Below, one piece after another: positions 45,150 through 55,235 of a stretch of 64,000 bases of DNA. Numbering within the stretch: the first letter of the stretch is position 1; every line of letters begins with the position of its first letter. The position numbers and the translations under genes are program-made. The stretch comes from an uncultured Bacteroidales bacterium (GTDB lineage: Bacteria > Bacteroidota > Bacteroidia > Bacteroidales > UBA4417). The notes beneath the pieces were generated by a model, which worked only from the letters and a program-made list of their open reading frames with translations, ran no database searches and was not told the origin of the DNA. The DNA lies in assembly GCA_903879715.1 (NCBI GenBank), contig CAIRMR010000056.1:58900-122899 (forward strand), in the 5' to 3' direction.

Positions 45150-46772
45150 ATGAAAAAAAATATACAGGTTTTTATTATTTGCAGTGCTTCTTTCCTTTCG
45201 TTTTACTCCTCATTCGCGCAGGTGGAGCAGCAATGGATCAAAAGATTTTCGGCCGCACCGGCTTTGGCTGATAAAGCAAAGTTTATTGCGGTTGATGATT
45301 CAGCCAATGTAATTGTTGCTGGAGTTTCAAATACTAATGTGAGCAAGCGCGGCGAAATGTGCGTAACTAAATACAATGCCCTCGGCGATTCGCTCTGGAC
45401 TTCCGTTTTTGAAGAACCCGGTAGTTCTAACTCTGACGACCTTAATGGATTAGCAATTGATAATGAGCAGAATATTATTGTCACCGGCTACACGCATAAA
45501 CCCCCTGATCGGGATGACGATCTTTTTATAACAACCATTAAATACAATCATCTTTCCGGGGAACAAATGTTTTTCGAACGATACCTGAATCCTGATCCAA
45601 ACGCATCCGACAGGGCTAACGGGATAGCTACATTTAATAACAGCGTTTTTATTACCGGCGAAACCTGGGGTGGCGCTTTTAACAGCGGTGGTACCGGGTA
45701 TGATATGGTTGTGTTATCCTACATGCCTAATGGCAGCAACAGTATGGTTTATCATTGGCAGGATAGCTCGGCGTCGGTGGGCACATCCATAGGGGTCAAT
45801 CCAAATGGTCAGGTTTATGCACTCGGCTATGGCTCGAAAAATGGTAAAACTTTTTTACGCCTGGTAACGGTTGGAGGCAATTTCTTGGATTATATTCTTC
45901 CGGATACCGACTGGGGTATGGCGTCGTCACCAAAAATGGTTATTGATTCTGATGGAAACCAGGTACTAATAACCCAGTTCATGGGTAATGCTTCTAACCT
46001 GGGAAACAAATTATTACTACTCAAATTTACTGGGGGCAATCAACCTGCATGGACACAGATTATCAACCCTGATTATTCAAGCAATTCTGTTTTCTATGAT
46101 TTGGCGGTTGATACTTCCAACAATATTGTCATTGCCGGCGGATTTCGGCTGTTAAACGGATCCTATAAAAATTTTATTAGGAAATTTACACCCGGCGGCG
46201 ATTCTGTCTGGACTGTTTTTCCTCCGGCTGTCACGTATAAACTTGCCTGCTCAATAGCTACAGACAAACAAAATTCAGTTTATTCTTCGGGTAATTTAAA
46301 TGGCATCATCGCAATTAAGTATGATCAGAATGGAGAAGAACGCTGGCGTGCAGGCCAGGGTACCCAATTCTGGCAAAGTGATATTGAAGTTGATAATTTA
46401 TTCAATGTTTATGTAACCGGCGAAAGATGGATGGATTGGCCGGGCGACTTTTGTACAGTTAAGTATTCACAAGCGATTTCAACCGGAACAACTGATCTCA
46501 AACCTGGGTGTGGCTTTCAGCTTTTGCAAAACTACCCCAATCCATTCACCGAAACCACTTCCATCACTTGGCAGCTGCTCCAAAAAGCTTATGTAATTTT
46601 AAAAGTTTACGATTTTACAGGCCATGAAGTGATAACCCTTGTGGATTGCGAAATGGCAAAGGGAGAACATCTCGTTACTTTTGATGCAACTGGTTTGCCG
46701 CCCGGAGTTTATTTGTATCATCTTAAGGTAGATGGGGAAGTTGAAACCAGGAAAATGATTGTAATCCGTTGA
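45150..46772 (+). CDS. SBBP-type beta-propeller T9SS cargo protein
   Basis: 540 residues. Signal peptide ends near YSSFAQ. The body contains repeats of the SBBP type (D..NVIVAG....TKYNALGDSLW, NIIVTGYTHK...TIKY), expected to form a seven-bladed propeller. No catalytic residues are evident. The sorting domain NYPNPFTETT to TRKMIVIR is shared with the array. It differs from the Ycf48-like neighbours in repeat family but uses the same C-terminal cassette. Confidence 0.9.
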   Translation: MKKNIQVFIICSASFLSFYSSFAQVEQQWIKRFSAAPALADKAKFIAVDDSANVIVAGVSNTNVSKRGEMCVTKYNALGDSLWTSVFEEPGSSNSDDLNGLAIDNEQNIIVTGYTHKPPDRDDDLFITTIKYNHLSGEQMFFERYLNPDPNASDRANGIATFNNSVFITGETWGGAFNSGGTGYDMVVLSYMPNGSNSMVYHWQDSSASVGTSIGVNPNGQVYALGYGSKNGKTFLRLVTVGGNFLDYILPDTDWGMASSPKMVIDSDGNQVLITQFMGNASNLGNKLLLLKFTGGNQPAWTQIINPDYSSNSVFYDLAVDTSNNIVIAGGFRLLNGSYKNFIRKFTPGGDSVWTVFPPAVTYKLACSIATDKQNSVYSSGNLNGIIAIKYDQNGEERWRAGQGTQFWQSDIEVDNLFNVYVTGERWMDWPGDFCTVKYSQAISTGTTDLKPGCGFQLLQNYPNPFTETTSITWQLLQKAYVILKVYDFTGHEVITLVDCEMAKGEHLVTFDATGLPPGVYLYHLKVDGEVETRKMIVIR

Positions 46773-46820
46773 TCAATAAGAAAAAATTTGAAATAATATA
46801 TTGTTATATTTTTCTAAAAA

Positions 46821-46826
46821 AGGAGG
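46821..46826 (+). promoter_or_regulatory. Canonical Shine-Dalgarno AGGAGG
   Basis: AGGAGG lies 4 bases before the ATG at 46831. It is the strongest ribosome-binding site seen in the window and decides the start against an in-frame TTG at 46801. Bacteroidota genes rarely use such a site. Confidence 0.75.
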
Positions 46827-46830
46827 AAAT

Positions 46831-48993
46831 ATGTTTAGTAAAAAATCTAAATTTTACAAGCTTTGCCTTATATTAAGCTTTCTTATTTTAACTTCTATTC
46901 AGGTAGCTTCACAGATAAACCTTGAATGGATCAGGCGATACAATCCGCCAATTCAGGGTGGAAACTGGGGTAATGCAAATTTTATTCATATTGATGTTGA
47001 CGAAGATGGAAGTGCCTATGTATGCGGTCCGAGCCAGAATTATACGTATGGCTCCGACATCATTACGATTAAATACAACTCCAAAGGTGAAATTGTATGG
47101 CGAAGCTGTTATAATAGCAGTACACCCACAACCTACCTGAATGATAGCCCGAGTGAAATGGTTGTTGATCATAAAAAAAATGTTATAATAGCCGGGCAAT
47201 TTTCAGTATTAAGTGGTCCTTCATATAGCGAAGCATTGCTGATTAAATATTCACCGGATGGCGATACCCTTTGGACAAAAAAATTTAAAGATGGTTTAAA
47301 TCGAACTAATACATTCAAGGATTTAATCATTGATAGCCTAAACAATATATACGTAACCGGGCGGAGTGACATATCAACTGCCGACTATGAATGCGTAACT
47401 ATTAAATTTGATGAAGATGGCAATCAACTGTGGATATCAAAACATGATTATTATAATACGCTGGATATTGTGGATGAAATTTGTTTTGATCCCACCGAAG
47501 AATACTTTTATATGACATCCCGTTCAGGTAGTTTGGGCGCTACTTTAAAGCTGATTAAATATGATTGCAGTACCGGTGACACATTATGGTTAAGAACCAT
47601 TCCGGCAATTCAATTTGGTAATTTAGTTACCGATCATTCCGGAAATATTTATGTTTCTGCATCTGTTTCGCAGGTGCATCCGAACAGGGGAGATATGGCT
47701 CTTACGAAATATACACCCGCCGGCGAATTACTTTGGTTTACCACTTTCGGATGTCCCGGCTGGGGGTCAGATTCGCCAAGGGCTATAAAAGTTGATGATG
47801 ATGATAACGTATATGTTACGGGCATGAGCAATTTGGTTGCAACTCTTTATACCCAGGGTAATCCGGTATGGACTACTATAAAATATGATCCTTCCGGGGA
47901 AGTGCTGTGGGTAAGATATTATGACCGGCCCGGTCATATCTGGTATATTTCAGATTTACCTTGCGGGATAGAATTTGATAAATCAGGAAATGTACTGGTT
48001 GCTGGACAGGCACTCGAAAGTTCACTGCTTGGGTATGACTATATTTTATTAAAGTACGATGGCGAAACCGGCAAAACACTGGATACTTATTTTTATTACA
48101 ATATCAGCGGAGGTAACATTGGTATAAATGATTTTGCCAATGCAATGGCAATGGATAAGTCGGGAAATATATTTATAACCGGAACAATAGTTACTGATTC
48201 AACTTCAAGCTTTGATTTCGCAACTTTAAAGCTTGCACCACTGGCTAATACCACTTCGCTGACATTTGAAAAAGATAGTCTCGGTAAAGCAATAACCGAT
48301 CTTGAATCTACTTCCGACACAATCCAGGTGAATACAGGTAAGCAAATATCTTCTGAATTTGTAGTTTCCGATATCAGTATCAGTATTGATTCGGTATATC
48401 ATACAAACGATTCAGATCTGGAGTTTTACCTCATTCACAAAGGGGTTACCGATACGCTGATATACCATTCAGGCGGTAATGGTGATCATTTTGTAAGGAC
48501 AACTCTTGACGATTCATCTCCATTGCTATTAGTGCAGGACAAAGCTCCTTCCTTGGGAACCTACAAGCCTTATTCACCTCTTTCCGTATTTAAAGGTTCA
48601 GATCCGGATGGTGAGTGGATATTAAAGATTTACGACAATGCTACCGGAAATACCGGGGTATTGTATGCCTGGAAATTGCAATTGCGGGTGAGTAAATCTA
48701 TTATAAATACTATAGGCGAAAGTAATCTCCATAAGTTTGAAATAAATCAGAATTACCCCAATCCATTTACCACAACCACTACCATCAGCTGGCATTCTGC
48801 AAAAAGCAGCCGGCAAACTCTGAAAGTGTATGATGTGTTTGGTAATGAGGTAGCTACACTGGTTGACGAGATAAGAACAGCCGGAAGGCATAGCGTTGAT
48901 TTCAATGCGGAAAGTTTGCCGGCAGGAGTCTATTTTTATCAACTTCAGGCAAATGGAAGGATTGAAACAAAGAAAATGATCATTTACAGATAA
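46831..48993 (+). CDS. SBBP propeller plus P-domain T9SS cargo protein
   Basis: 720 residues from the ATG chosen by the strong Shine-Dalgarno site. Signal peptide (KLCLILSFLILTSIQVASQ). SBBP-type repeats (GSAYVCGP...IKYNSKGEIVW, NIYVTGRSD) cover residues ~30-480. Residues ~490-625 form a P-domain-like fold (ISIDSVYHTNDSDLEFYL, DPDGEWILKIYDN), similar to the one in the 35.8-kb gene. The sorting domain NYPNPFTTTT to TKKMIIYR has the VYDVFGNEVATLVDE variant shared only with the next gene, showing a second sorting-domain subtype. Confidence 0.9.
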   Translation: MFSKKSKFYKLCLILSFLILTSIQVASQINLEWIRRYNPPIQGGNWGNANFIHIDVDEDGSAYVCGPSQNYTYGSDIITIKYNSKGEIVWRSCYNSSTPTTYLNDSPSEMVVDHKKNVIIAGQFSVLSGPSYSEALLIKYSPDGDTLWTKKFKDGLNRTNTFKDLIIDSLNNIYVTGRSDISTADYECVTIKFDEDGNQLWISKHDYYNTLDIVDEICFDPTEEYFYMTSRSGSLGATLKLIKYDCSTGDTLWLRTIPAIQFGNLVTDHSGNIYVSASVSQVHPNRGDMALTKYTPAGELLWFTTFGCPGWGSDSPRAIKVDDDDNVYVTGMSNLVATLYTQGNPVWTTIKYDPSGEVLWVRYYDRPGHIWYISDLPCGIEFDKSGNVLVAGQALESSLLGYDYILLKYDGETGKTLDTYFYYNISGGNIGINDFANAMAMDKSGNIFITGTIVTDSTSSFDFATLKLAPLANTTSLTFEKDSLGKAITDLESTSDTIQVNTGKQISSEFVVSDISISIDSVYHTNDSDLEFYLIHKGVTDTLIYHSGGNGDHFVRTTLDDSSPLLLVQDKAPSLGTYKPYSPLSVFKGSDPDGEWILKIYDNATGNTGVLYAWKLQLRVSKSIINTIGESNLHKFEINQNYPNPFTTTTTISWHSAKSSRQTLKVYDVFGNEVATLVDEIRTAGRHSVDFNAESLPAGVYFYQLQANGRIETKKMIIYR

Positions 48994-49005
48994 TTTCTAA
49001 AAATC

Positions 49006-50241
49006 ATGAAAAATCTGACTTTTCACTTTCTGTTTTCACTGTTCACACTTCACTTTTCACTGTTCACTTTTCACTCTGCATTTGCCCAGCAATACGGCTG
49101 GACAGCAATGACCTCACCATTAGCCTATGGTGTTTTACATCGCATTTATGTTTCAGGCGATGAAGCATGGTTGTTAGGCAATGATAAAATATTTTACAGC
49201 AGTAACTGTCCTGCTGAACCGTTTTCAGAGCAATTTACCGGAGTGGCGTGTAATGACCTTGCAGCAGTAAAACAAGGTGGAAAAATAAACTTGTGGGCTG
49301 TTGGTTATATTTCTCTAGGTGCCAGAACAACTGATACAGCCGGGCATGCCTGGACCAAAATGTCTCTGGGAGGATCAAGTACCTATACATGTGTTTCTTT
49401 CCCTACAAAATCTATTGGTTTTGCAAGCGGAATAGATGCAAGACTTAGTAAAACCGTAAATGGCGGGGTTGAATGGAAAGATGCAGGAGTTGAATTAGGG
49501 TTTGGTGTGGTTAGTTCATTATTTTTTGTTGATTCAGTCACAGGGTATGTTGGTACTGAAGATCCACGTCTTGCTAAAACTACCGATGGCGGTTCAACAT
49601 GGGTTGATGTAGGTAATATTACAAATTATATATCTGATATTTATTTTTACGACAGTAATCATGGCTGGGTTGTAGGAGTTTCCGATATACTTTGCTATAA
49701 AAATGGTATATGGACGCGGCAAAAGAATCCTACAGGTAAGGCATTATATTCGGTATTTTTCCTGAATGAAAACGAAGGATGGATAAGTGGTGATTATGGT
49801 GTTATTCTTCATTCAACTGATGGAGGAGCAAACTGGACAATACAACTAAACAGCGCCACCGACTGTTTAGCGGATATATTCTTTACGTCTCCTACAAATG
49901 GATATGCAGTTGGTTATTTAAATACAATATTACATTATACGCTTCTCACAGGCCTGGAAGAAGGCTCTCTTCAACCAGCAGATTTTAAATTAGAGCAGAA
50001 TTGCCCAAATCCATTTAAAACAACTACAACCATCAGCTGGCATTCTGCAAAAGGCAGCCGGCAAACGCTGAAAATATTTGATGTGTTTGGTAATGAGGTA
50101 GCTACATTGGTTGACGAATTAAAGCCAGCCGGAAAATATAGCGTTGATTTCAATGCGAAAGGCTTGCCAGCTGGGGTTTATTTTTATCAGCTTCGGGCAA
50201 ACGGCAAGATTGAAACTAAGAAAATGATCGTCTCACAATAA
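49006..50241 (+). CDS. Single seven-bladed Ycf48-like T9SS cargo protein
   Basis: 411 residues. The signal peptide is unusually Phe/His-rich (a TFHFLFSLFTLHFSLF pattern). Seven repeat turns can be counted, several diverged (YSSNCPAE, CYKNGIW), giving one propeller, half the size of its fourteen-turn relatives. The sorting domain NCPNPFKTTT to TKKMIVSQ shares the KIFDVFGNEVATLVDE subtype with the preceding gene, so these two exchanged or inherited ends together. Starts 13 bases after the previous stop. Confidence 0.9.
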   Translation: MKNLTFHFLFSLFTLHFSLFTFHSAFAQQYGWTAMTSPLAYGVLHRIYVSGDEAWLLGNDKIFYSSNCPAEPFSEQFTGVACNDLAAVKQGGKINLWAVGYISLGARTTDTAGHAWTKMSLGGSSTYTCVSFPTKSIGFASGIDARLSKTVNGGVEWKDAGVELGFGVVSSLFFVDSVTGYVGTEDPRLAKTTDGGSTWVDVGNITNYISDIYFYDSNHGWVVGVSDILCYKNGIWTRQKNPTGKALYSVFFLNENEGWISGDYGVILHSTDGGANWTIQLNSATDCLADIFFTSPTNGYAVGYLNTILHYTLLTGLEEGSLQPADFKLEQNCPNPFKTTTTISWHSAKGSRQTLKIFDVFGNEVATLVDELKPAGKYSVDFNAKGLPAGVYFYQLRANGKIETKKMIVSQ

Positions 50242-50252
50242 TTTCTAACGGT

Positions 50253-53200
50253 ATGAAACAAGCAACTTATCTCTTAGTAATTTCATTGGTGTGTCTGTTA
50301 CGAACCACCCTGGCACAGTCCACATTCGAAAAAATATTCCGGGTTGAGAACCAGGGAACAGAGGTTAATTCTGTTTTTCCTTTGGCGGACGGGTATATGC
50401 TTTTATCACAGCATGGCAAGGGCATCATTAATCTCACAAAGCTGGATGCAAATGGTAATTATGTTGATGGTAAAGGTAAAGATGTTTTCAACAGCAATTC
50501 CGGGTTTATTATGTCAGCATCCATCACATCGGCAGGCAATTTCCTTATTACCGGTGTAGCTTATGTTGATAAAGATAATCAGACAAGTACGCAGACCGGT
50601 TTCTTTCTGAAAGTGTCACCCGACCTTTCTTCGGTGCTGGCGTACAAAATGGTTCCTGTTGCAGGAAATGGCGATACCTGGGCAAGCGGGGCGATTGAAA
50701 CCAGCGATGGTTCTATTCTTATTCTGGCAAAATCAACCATTACCTCTGTTGGCGGCACTGACCATTATTTTGAAATAATCAAAATGAACAGCGCTGCAAG
50801 TAAGGTTACCTGGCAAAAATCAATTCTTGCAGGGAATGACAATACTGTTTTTGATATTGCTGAAACTTCGGCCGGTTACGAAATTTATGGTGCCATAAAA
50901 CACAAGGCAACCAATTGGAACCTCTATCTGGGGACAATAAGTAAGGATGGAATGACTATGAAACGGCAGATCATTATTGGTGGTGGCGACTGGGATGGAG
51001 CATATGACCAGCAGGATGGGGCAAAAAGGAAAGTGGTCAACCACGCTTCGCATATTGTAAAAGTTGATGCAAATACCTTGGCTGTGGCTGCCTACACACG
51101 TTCGTACGGTAGCAATGCATTAAATACTGATGAAAAAGACGGCAAATCCATCCTTTTGGTAAACTACCCGGTTACCCGCGATTCGCTCAACTGGACAGCA
51201 ATCCTGGACGGTTCGGCTAATGAAAAGCTTTTCGGGCCTTTTGGTGCAGGTAATTTTATTTCACTCGCTAATGGCGACCTGTTACTTAGCGGTTATACCA
51301 ATTCAACCGGTTCCGAAACACCTTATCCGGGTGGATTTATGTACAGGTTTGCCGCTAATAGCGATGGTACAATTACCCCCCGGTGGCAGCATGTGTTTAC
51401 TCCTCCAAATAATCTCGTTCCTTTAGGCCTGGCTGAAACTGCTGATAGAAAGCTTCTTCTTACAGGCAACAGCGCGACTTCTACCAAAGAAGGGATAATT
51501 ATGCAGACTACTGCCGATGGTTTAAATCCGGCATGCTGTATCTCTGCCAATTACGGGAAACTTAGCCTGAAAAGTATTAAACCTTCAGTGCGTTCCACTA
51601 CCAACGCCTCCTTGCTGGGTGCAACGCTGAACCTGCCATATGCCGAAACGCTTTCGAGAACAACTACCATTACAACAATCTGTAGCGGACAATCAACCGA
51701 TGAGGCCATTATTCCAACCATTGGGGCTGAGCCTCAAAGCCAGACAATTGCCAGCGGTCAGACTGCAACTTTATCGGTATCAACAACGGGAACCCCGCCC
51801 ATCCATCACCAATGGTACCAGGGCGAAAGTGGCGACACAACAATCCCGGTCGGTACCGATTCCAGCTCTTTCTTAACCTCTCCGCTTACAAGTACCACCA
51901 GCTACTGGGTGAAAATTTCAAATTCTAAAGGCGAATTGAACTCAGTTACGGCAACTATTACCGTGGAAAACATAAAGTGGCTGCAGTCCAAATGGACGGA
52001 TGACAAACAACTGCCCACTAATTTAACTGTGGCACTAAATGGAAACATCCTTGTTACTTCTCAGGATGTAATAACCCAGTTTGGCCCCGATGACTGGCCT
52101 TGCAGCTCAACACCCGGATACCTCACTGCTCTTGATCCAGTGAGCGGCTCCATCAAATGGAGTATTAACGTGGGTCATTCAGCACCTCCAGCGGTTGCAA
52201 AAAACGGCACTGTTTACACCAATATTGAAAACCGTTTTTATGGCATTAATCAGGCTACCGGGGCTATGACTCTTATTTATACTGCCGATCGTAATTTTAC
52301 CAGTTCGCCTGCGGTAGCTGCCGATGGTATGGTGTATATTGGTGCAGGCCAAAAAGTATTGGCCATCGATCCCGTATCTAAAACATTAATCTGGGAAGTG
52401 CCTGTCGATAAATTCGTAATACAACATCCTACCATAGGTTCCGATGGAATTGTGTATGTAATTCCCTGGCGGTTATCAAGCATGTTGTATGCATTTTATC
52501 CCCAGAAAACTATCGACCAGCTAAAGTGGGTTCGACAAATTGATGGCTTTTTCAGTACGGCTCCGGTAATTGGTGCTAATGGAATTATTTATGCCGGTGC
52601 CGGGAGCAGGCTTATTGCTTTTCAGCCGGCATCGGGTACCAGCAAGTGGGAGTTTACAACACCCATTGCACCATCCGGTTATCCTGCCATCAAAGCAATT
52701 ACCTCCGAACCGGTTATAAGCAATAATGGAACAATCTATTTTTCAGCACTTACATTCGGCAGTGCCGGAGGCGCAATTTATGCAATCCATCCCGATGGGT
52801 ATCCGAAGTGGTTCTTTTCTTCCGGAATGACAGTTTATACTTCTCCGGTGCTGGCAAAGGACAAAACCATTTACTACCCTGCTGATAAACTCCATGTGCT
52901 CGATCTTTCGGGTAAGGAATTGTGGTCGAAAGAAGATGCAGGTTTTAGTAGCCCGGTTCTCTCCAATGATGGAACCATATTTGGAGTCTCCTATAACAAC
53001 AATGGTGTATTTGCTCTTGCCGGCACCAGCGGTGGCCTGGCTATTGGCCACTGGCCAGCCTTTGGACACGACCCGCAACACACCTGCCAGCACGATGATA
53101 GTTTTGTTGGTATCCCGCCAACCATAACCGTTCAGCCGGAAAGCCAGCTTATCAAATCCGGCCAAACAGCCACTTTTACTGTTGCGGCTACCGGCGACCC

Positions 53201-55229
53201 GGTTATAAACTATCAATGGTTCGAAGGAGCTAACGGCGACCGTTCGAAACCGGTTGGCAGCAACTCGCCCTCATACACCAGTCCTCCTCTTACCCGTATG
53301 ACCAATTATTGGGTGGAAGTTGAAAATACTTCGGGCAAAGATATAAGCATCAATGCAATGGCATCAACCGGTAATGTAAGCGAGGTGAAATGGTTTTATG
53401 ATACCAATCGCACCAATGACCATAAACTCGATGGCGAGATTATGGGTGGCGTTGGCCTGGCAAAGGACGGAACACTTTATTTTGGAATTCAGGATGCACG
53501 TTTGTACGCCATGAAACCGGATGGAACGGTGAAATGGATCACGAAAGTGCAGGCATACCAGGATCAGGAAGATCCCACCAACATGATTTCTTATGCAACC
53601 CCTGTGATAGGTCCTGATGGAACAATTTATATTAATACACTCGGATATTATATCGGTGGGTCATCCAATCAATATGATTTTGGCTTCCTTTGGGCCATTA
53701 ATCCCGATGGGAGCGAAAAATGGCGGTATTCAACCGGCGACAATATGGCCGGAAGCGGTGCAATGATACCCTGGCTTCGGGGAAGCGCGGCTATCGGGCA
53801 CGAAGGCACTGTTTATGTAGTAAGTGACGATGGTGTGTTACATGCTGTTAACCCGGATGGTTCTTTGAAATGGAAATTCCTGGCGTACGAAAACAAAGGA
53901 TGGCTGCGAGGTTTGGATGGTAAGCCTCCGATAGTTGGCCTTGATGGTACAATTTACTTTGCTGCTGAAGGAGAGTTTAAGCTTTTTGATATGAGTAAAA
54001 GGGAGGCCCGGTTATTTGCCATTAATCCCGATGGTAGCCTGAAATGGGATGTTAAATTGGTGGAGGGTAAACTTTTTGCCAGCGAATATCCGCCTTGCAT
54101 CGGCCCCGATGGTAAAATATATGTGGATAACGGAGAGGGAACAGCAACCATGCTTTATGCAATAAATCCTAACGGAACCAAGGCCTGGGAGTTTCCGTTG
54201 GGTAGGCTGGCGGCTTCATCGCCCGTTGTGGGGGCCGACAGTACCGTGTATATCGGAGGTTGGTCTTATATAAGTTCGCAATACAGGATTAAACTTTTCG
54301 CAATACATCCCGATGGAACTGAAAAATGGCGATTTCCTAAATCTGTGGATCCTGAAAAATATGGCAGCCAACTCGCCAATCCGGTTATTGGTGCCGACAA
54401 CAATATTTATTTTGGGTTTCATACGAGTAGTTATGCAGGAGGCGATGGGCGTCTGTATGCCCTGCGGCCCGATGGTACACCCCTGTGGAGTAATCCGCCA
54501 AACCTTGGGGCTATCGGCAATTCACCCGCCGTTATTGCTCCCGATGGCACGCTTTACGTAGGCACCGGCGAAGGATATACCAACATGTATCGTGGCAAAT
54601 TGTACGCAGTTAACACCACCGCTTTCGGTGTGGCGAATACAGCCTGGCCTATGCGGGGTCACGATCCGCAACGGTTAAGCAGGTTTACCGGTTTCCCTCC
54701 CTGCGAAATACCTGTATTAAACAGCCAGCCCAGGGACAGCACAATCCTGGAAGGAAATGCATTAAAACTCACAGTCTCTGCCAAAGGTACCGGGCTTACT
54801 TATCAATGGTATCGAGGCTTTGACAGATCGAATCCGGCAGGGCAGGACGAAAGCTTTATGACACCTGATCTTTACGGAACCACCAGCTATTGGGTTGAAG
54901 TGAGCAATACATGCGGCATTGTCAACAGCCGCACTGCTACGATTACCACAACAGTTACCGGTGTCATCGAATCAGCCTCCGGAGGTTTTAATGTAAATGT
55001 CTATCCAAATCCGGCAATGAATAAGGTTGCTGTTGAAAGTGAAAGGTTTAAAATCCAGGATGGAACACTTTTTATATTTGATTTCTACGGAAGAAAAATG
55101 TTCGAAAAATACATCCCGGCAGGAACAGAAAGAATGGAAATTGATGTAAGTAGCTTGAGAAGTGGTATGTATCTCTGCCGGATTGTTTCTAAGGAATTTA
55201 ATATGGTGAAGAAACTAATAAAGTTATGA
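50253..55229 (+). CDS. Very large PQQ-like double propeller T9SS cargo protein with Ig domains
   Basis: 1658 residues. Signal peptide MKQATYLLVISLVCLLRTTLA. Residues ~25-470 form a first beta region. An Ig-like domain (~486-570), a PQQ/BamB-like propeller (~575-950, with DGMVYIGAGQKV-type strands), a second Ig-like domain (~955-1040), a second PQQ-like propeller (~1045-1475, DGTIYFAAEGEF) and a third Ig-like domain (~1482-1570) follow. The sorting domain begins VNVYPNPAMN and ends MVKKLIKL, a type-A form unlike the other array genes. No PQQ-dehydrogenase active-site pattern is obvious, so a structural or binding role is more likely than catalysis. Confidence 0.92.
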   Translation: MKQATYLLVISLVCLLRTTLAQSTFEKIFRVENQGTEVNSVFPLADGYMLLSQHGKGIINLTKLDANGNYVDGKGKDVFNSNSGFIMSASITSAGNFLITGVAYVDKDNQTSTQTGFFLKVSPDLSSVLAYKMVPVAGNGDTWASGAIETSDGSILILAKSTITSVGGTDHYFEIIKMNSAASKVTWQKSILAGNDNTVFDIAETSAGYEIYGAIKHKATNWNLYLGTISKDGMTMKRQIIIGGGDWDGAYDQQDGAKRKVVNHASHIVKVDANTLAVAAYTRSYGSNALNTDEKDGKSILLVNYPVTRDSLNWTAILDGSANEKLFGPFGAGNFISLANGDLLLSGYTNSTGSETPYPGGFMYRFAANSDGTITPRWQHVFTPPNNLVPLGLAETADRKLLLTGNSATSTKEGIIMQTTADGLNPACCISANYGKLSLKSIKPSVRSTTNASLLGATLNLPYAETLSRTTTITTICSGQSTDEAIIPTIGAEPQSQTIASGQTATLSVSTTGTPPIHHQWYQGESGDTTIPVGTDSSSFLTSPLTSTTSYWVKISNSKGELNSVTATITVENIKWLQSKWTDDKQLPTNLTVALNGNILVTSQDVITQFGPDDWPCSSTPGYLTALDPVSGSIKWSINVGHSAPPAVAKNGTVYTNIENRFYGINQATGAMTLIYTADRNFTSSPAVAADGMVYIGAGQKVLAIDPVSKTLIWEVPVDKFVIQHPTIGSDGIVYVIPWRLSSMLYAFYPQKTIDQLKWVRQIDGFFSTAPVIGANGIIYAGAGSRLIAFQPASGTSKWEFTTPIAPSGYPAIKAITSEPVISNNGTIYFSALTFGSAGGAIYAIHPDGYPKWFFSSGMTVYTSPVLAKDKTIYYPADKLHVLDLSGKELWSKEDAGFSSPVLSNDGTIFGVSYNNNGVFALAGTSGGLAIGHWPAFGHDPQHTCQHDDSFVGIPPTITVQPESQLIKSGQTATFTVAATGDPVINYQWFEGANGDRSKPVGSNSPSYTSPPLTRMTNYWVEVENTSGKDISINAMASTGNVSEVKWFYDTNRTNDHKLDGEIMGGVGLAKDGTLYFGIQDARLYAMKPDGTVKWITKVQAYQDQEDPTNMISYATPVIGPDGTIYINTLGYYIGGSSNQYDFGFLWAINPDGSEKWRYSTGDNMAGSGAMIPWLRGSAAIGHEGTVYVVSDDGVLHAVNPDGSLKWKFLAYENKGWLRGLDGKPPIVGLDGTIYFAAEGEFKLFDMSKREARLFAINPDGSLKWDVKLVEGKLFASEYPPCIGPDGKIYVDNGEGTATMLYAINPNGTKAWEFPLGRLAASSPVVGADSTVYIGGWSYISSQYRIKLFAIHPDGTEKWRFPKSVDPEKYGSQLANPVIGADNNIYFGFHTSSYAGGDGRLYALRPDGTPLWSNPPNLGAIGNSPAVIAPDGTLYVGTGEGYTNMYRGKLYAVNTTAFGVANTAWPMRGHDPQRLSRFTGFPPCEIPVLNSQPRDSTILEGNALKLTVSAKGTGLTYQWYRGFDRSNPAGQDESFMTPDLYGTTSYWVEVSNTCGIVNSRTATITTTVTGVIESASGGFNVNVYPNPAMNKVAVESERFKIQDGTLFIFDFYGRKMFEKYIPAGTERMEIDVSSLRSGMYLCRIVSKEFNMVKKLIKL

Positions 55230-55235
55230 TAATTA

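Noticed and set aside
29483..49000. Photosystem II assembly factor (Ycf48/HCF136) function for the array genes
   Set aside because: The similarity is to the repeat fold only. The proteins have signal peptides and T9SS sorting domains, and nothing else points to photosynthesis.
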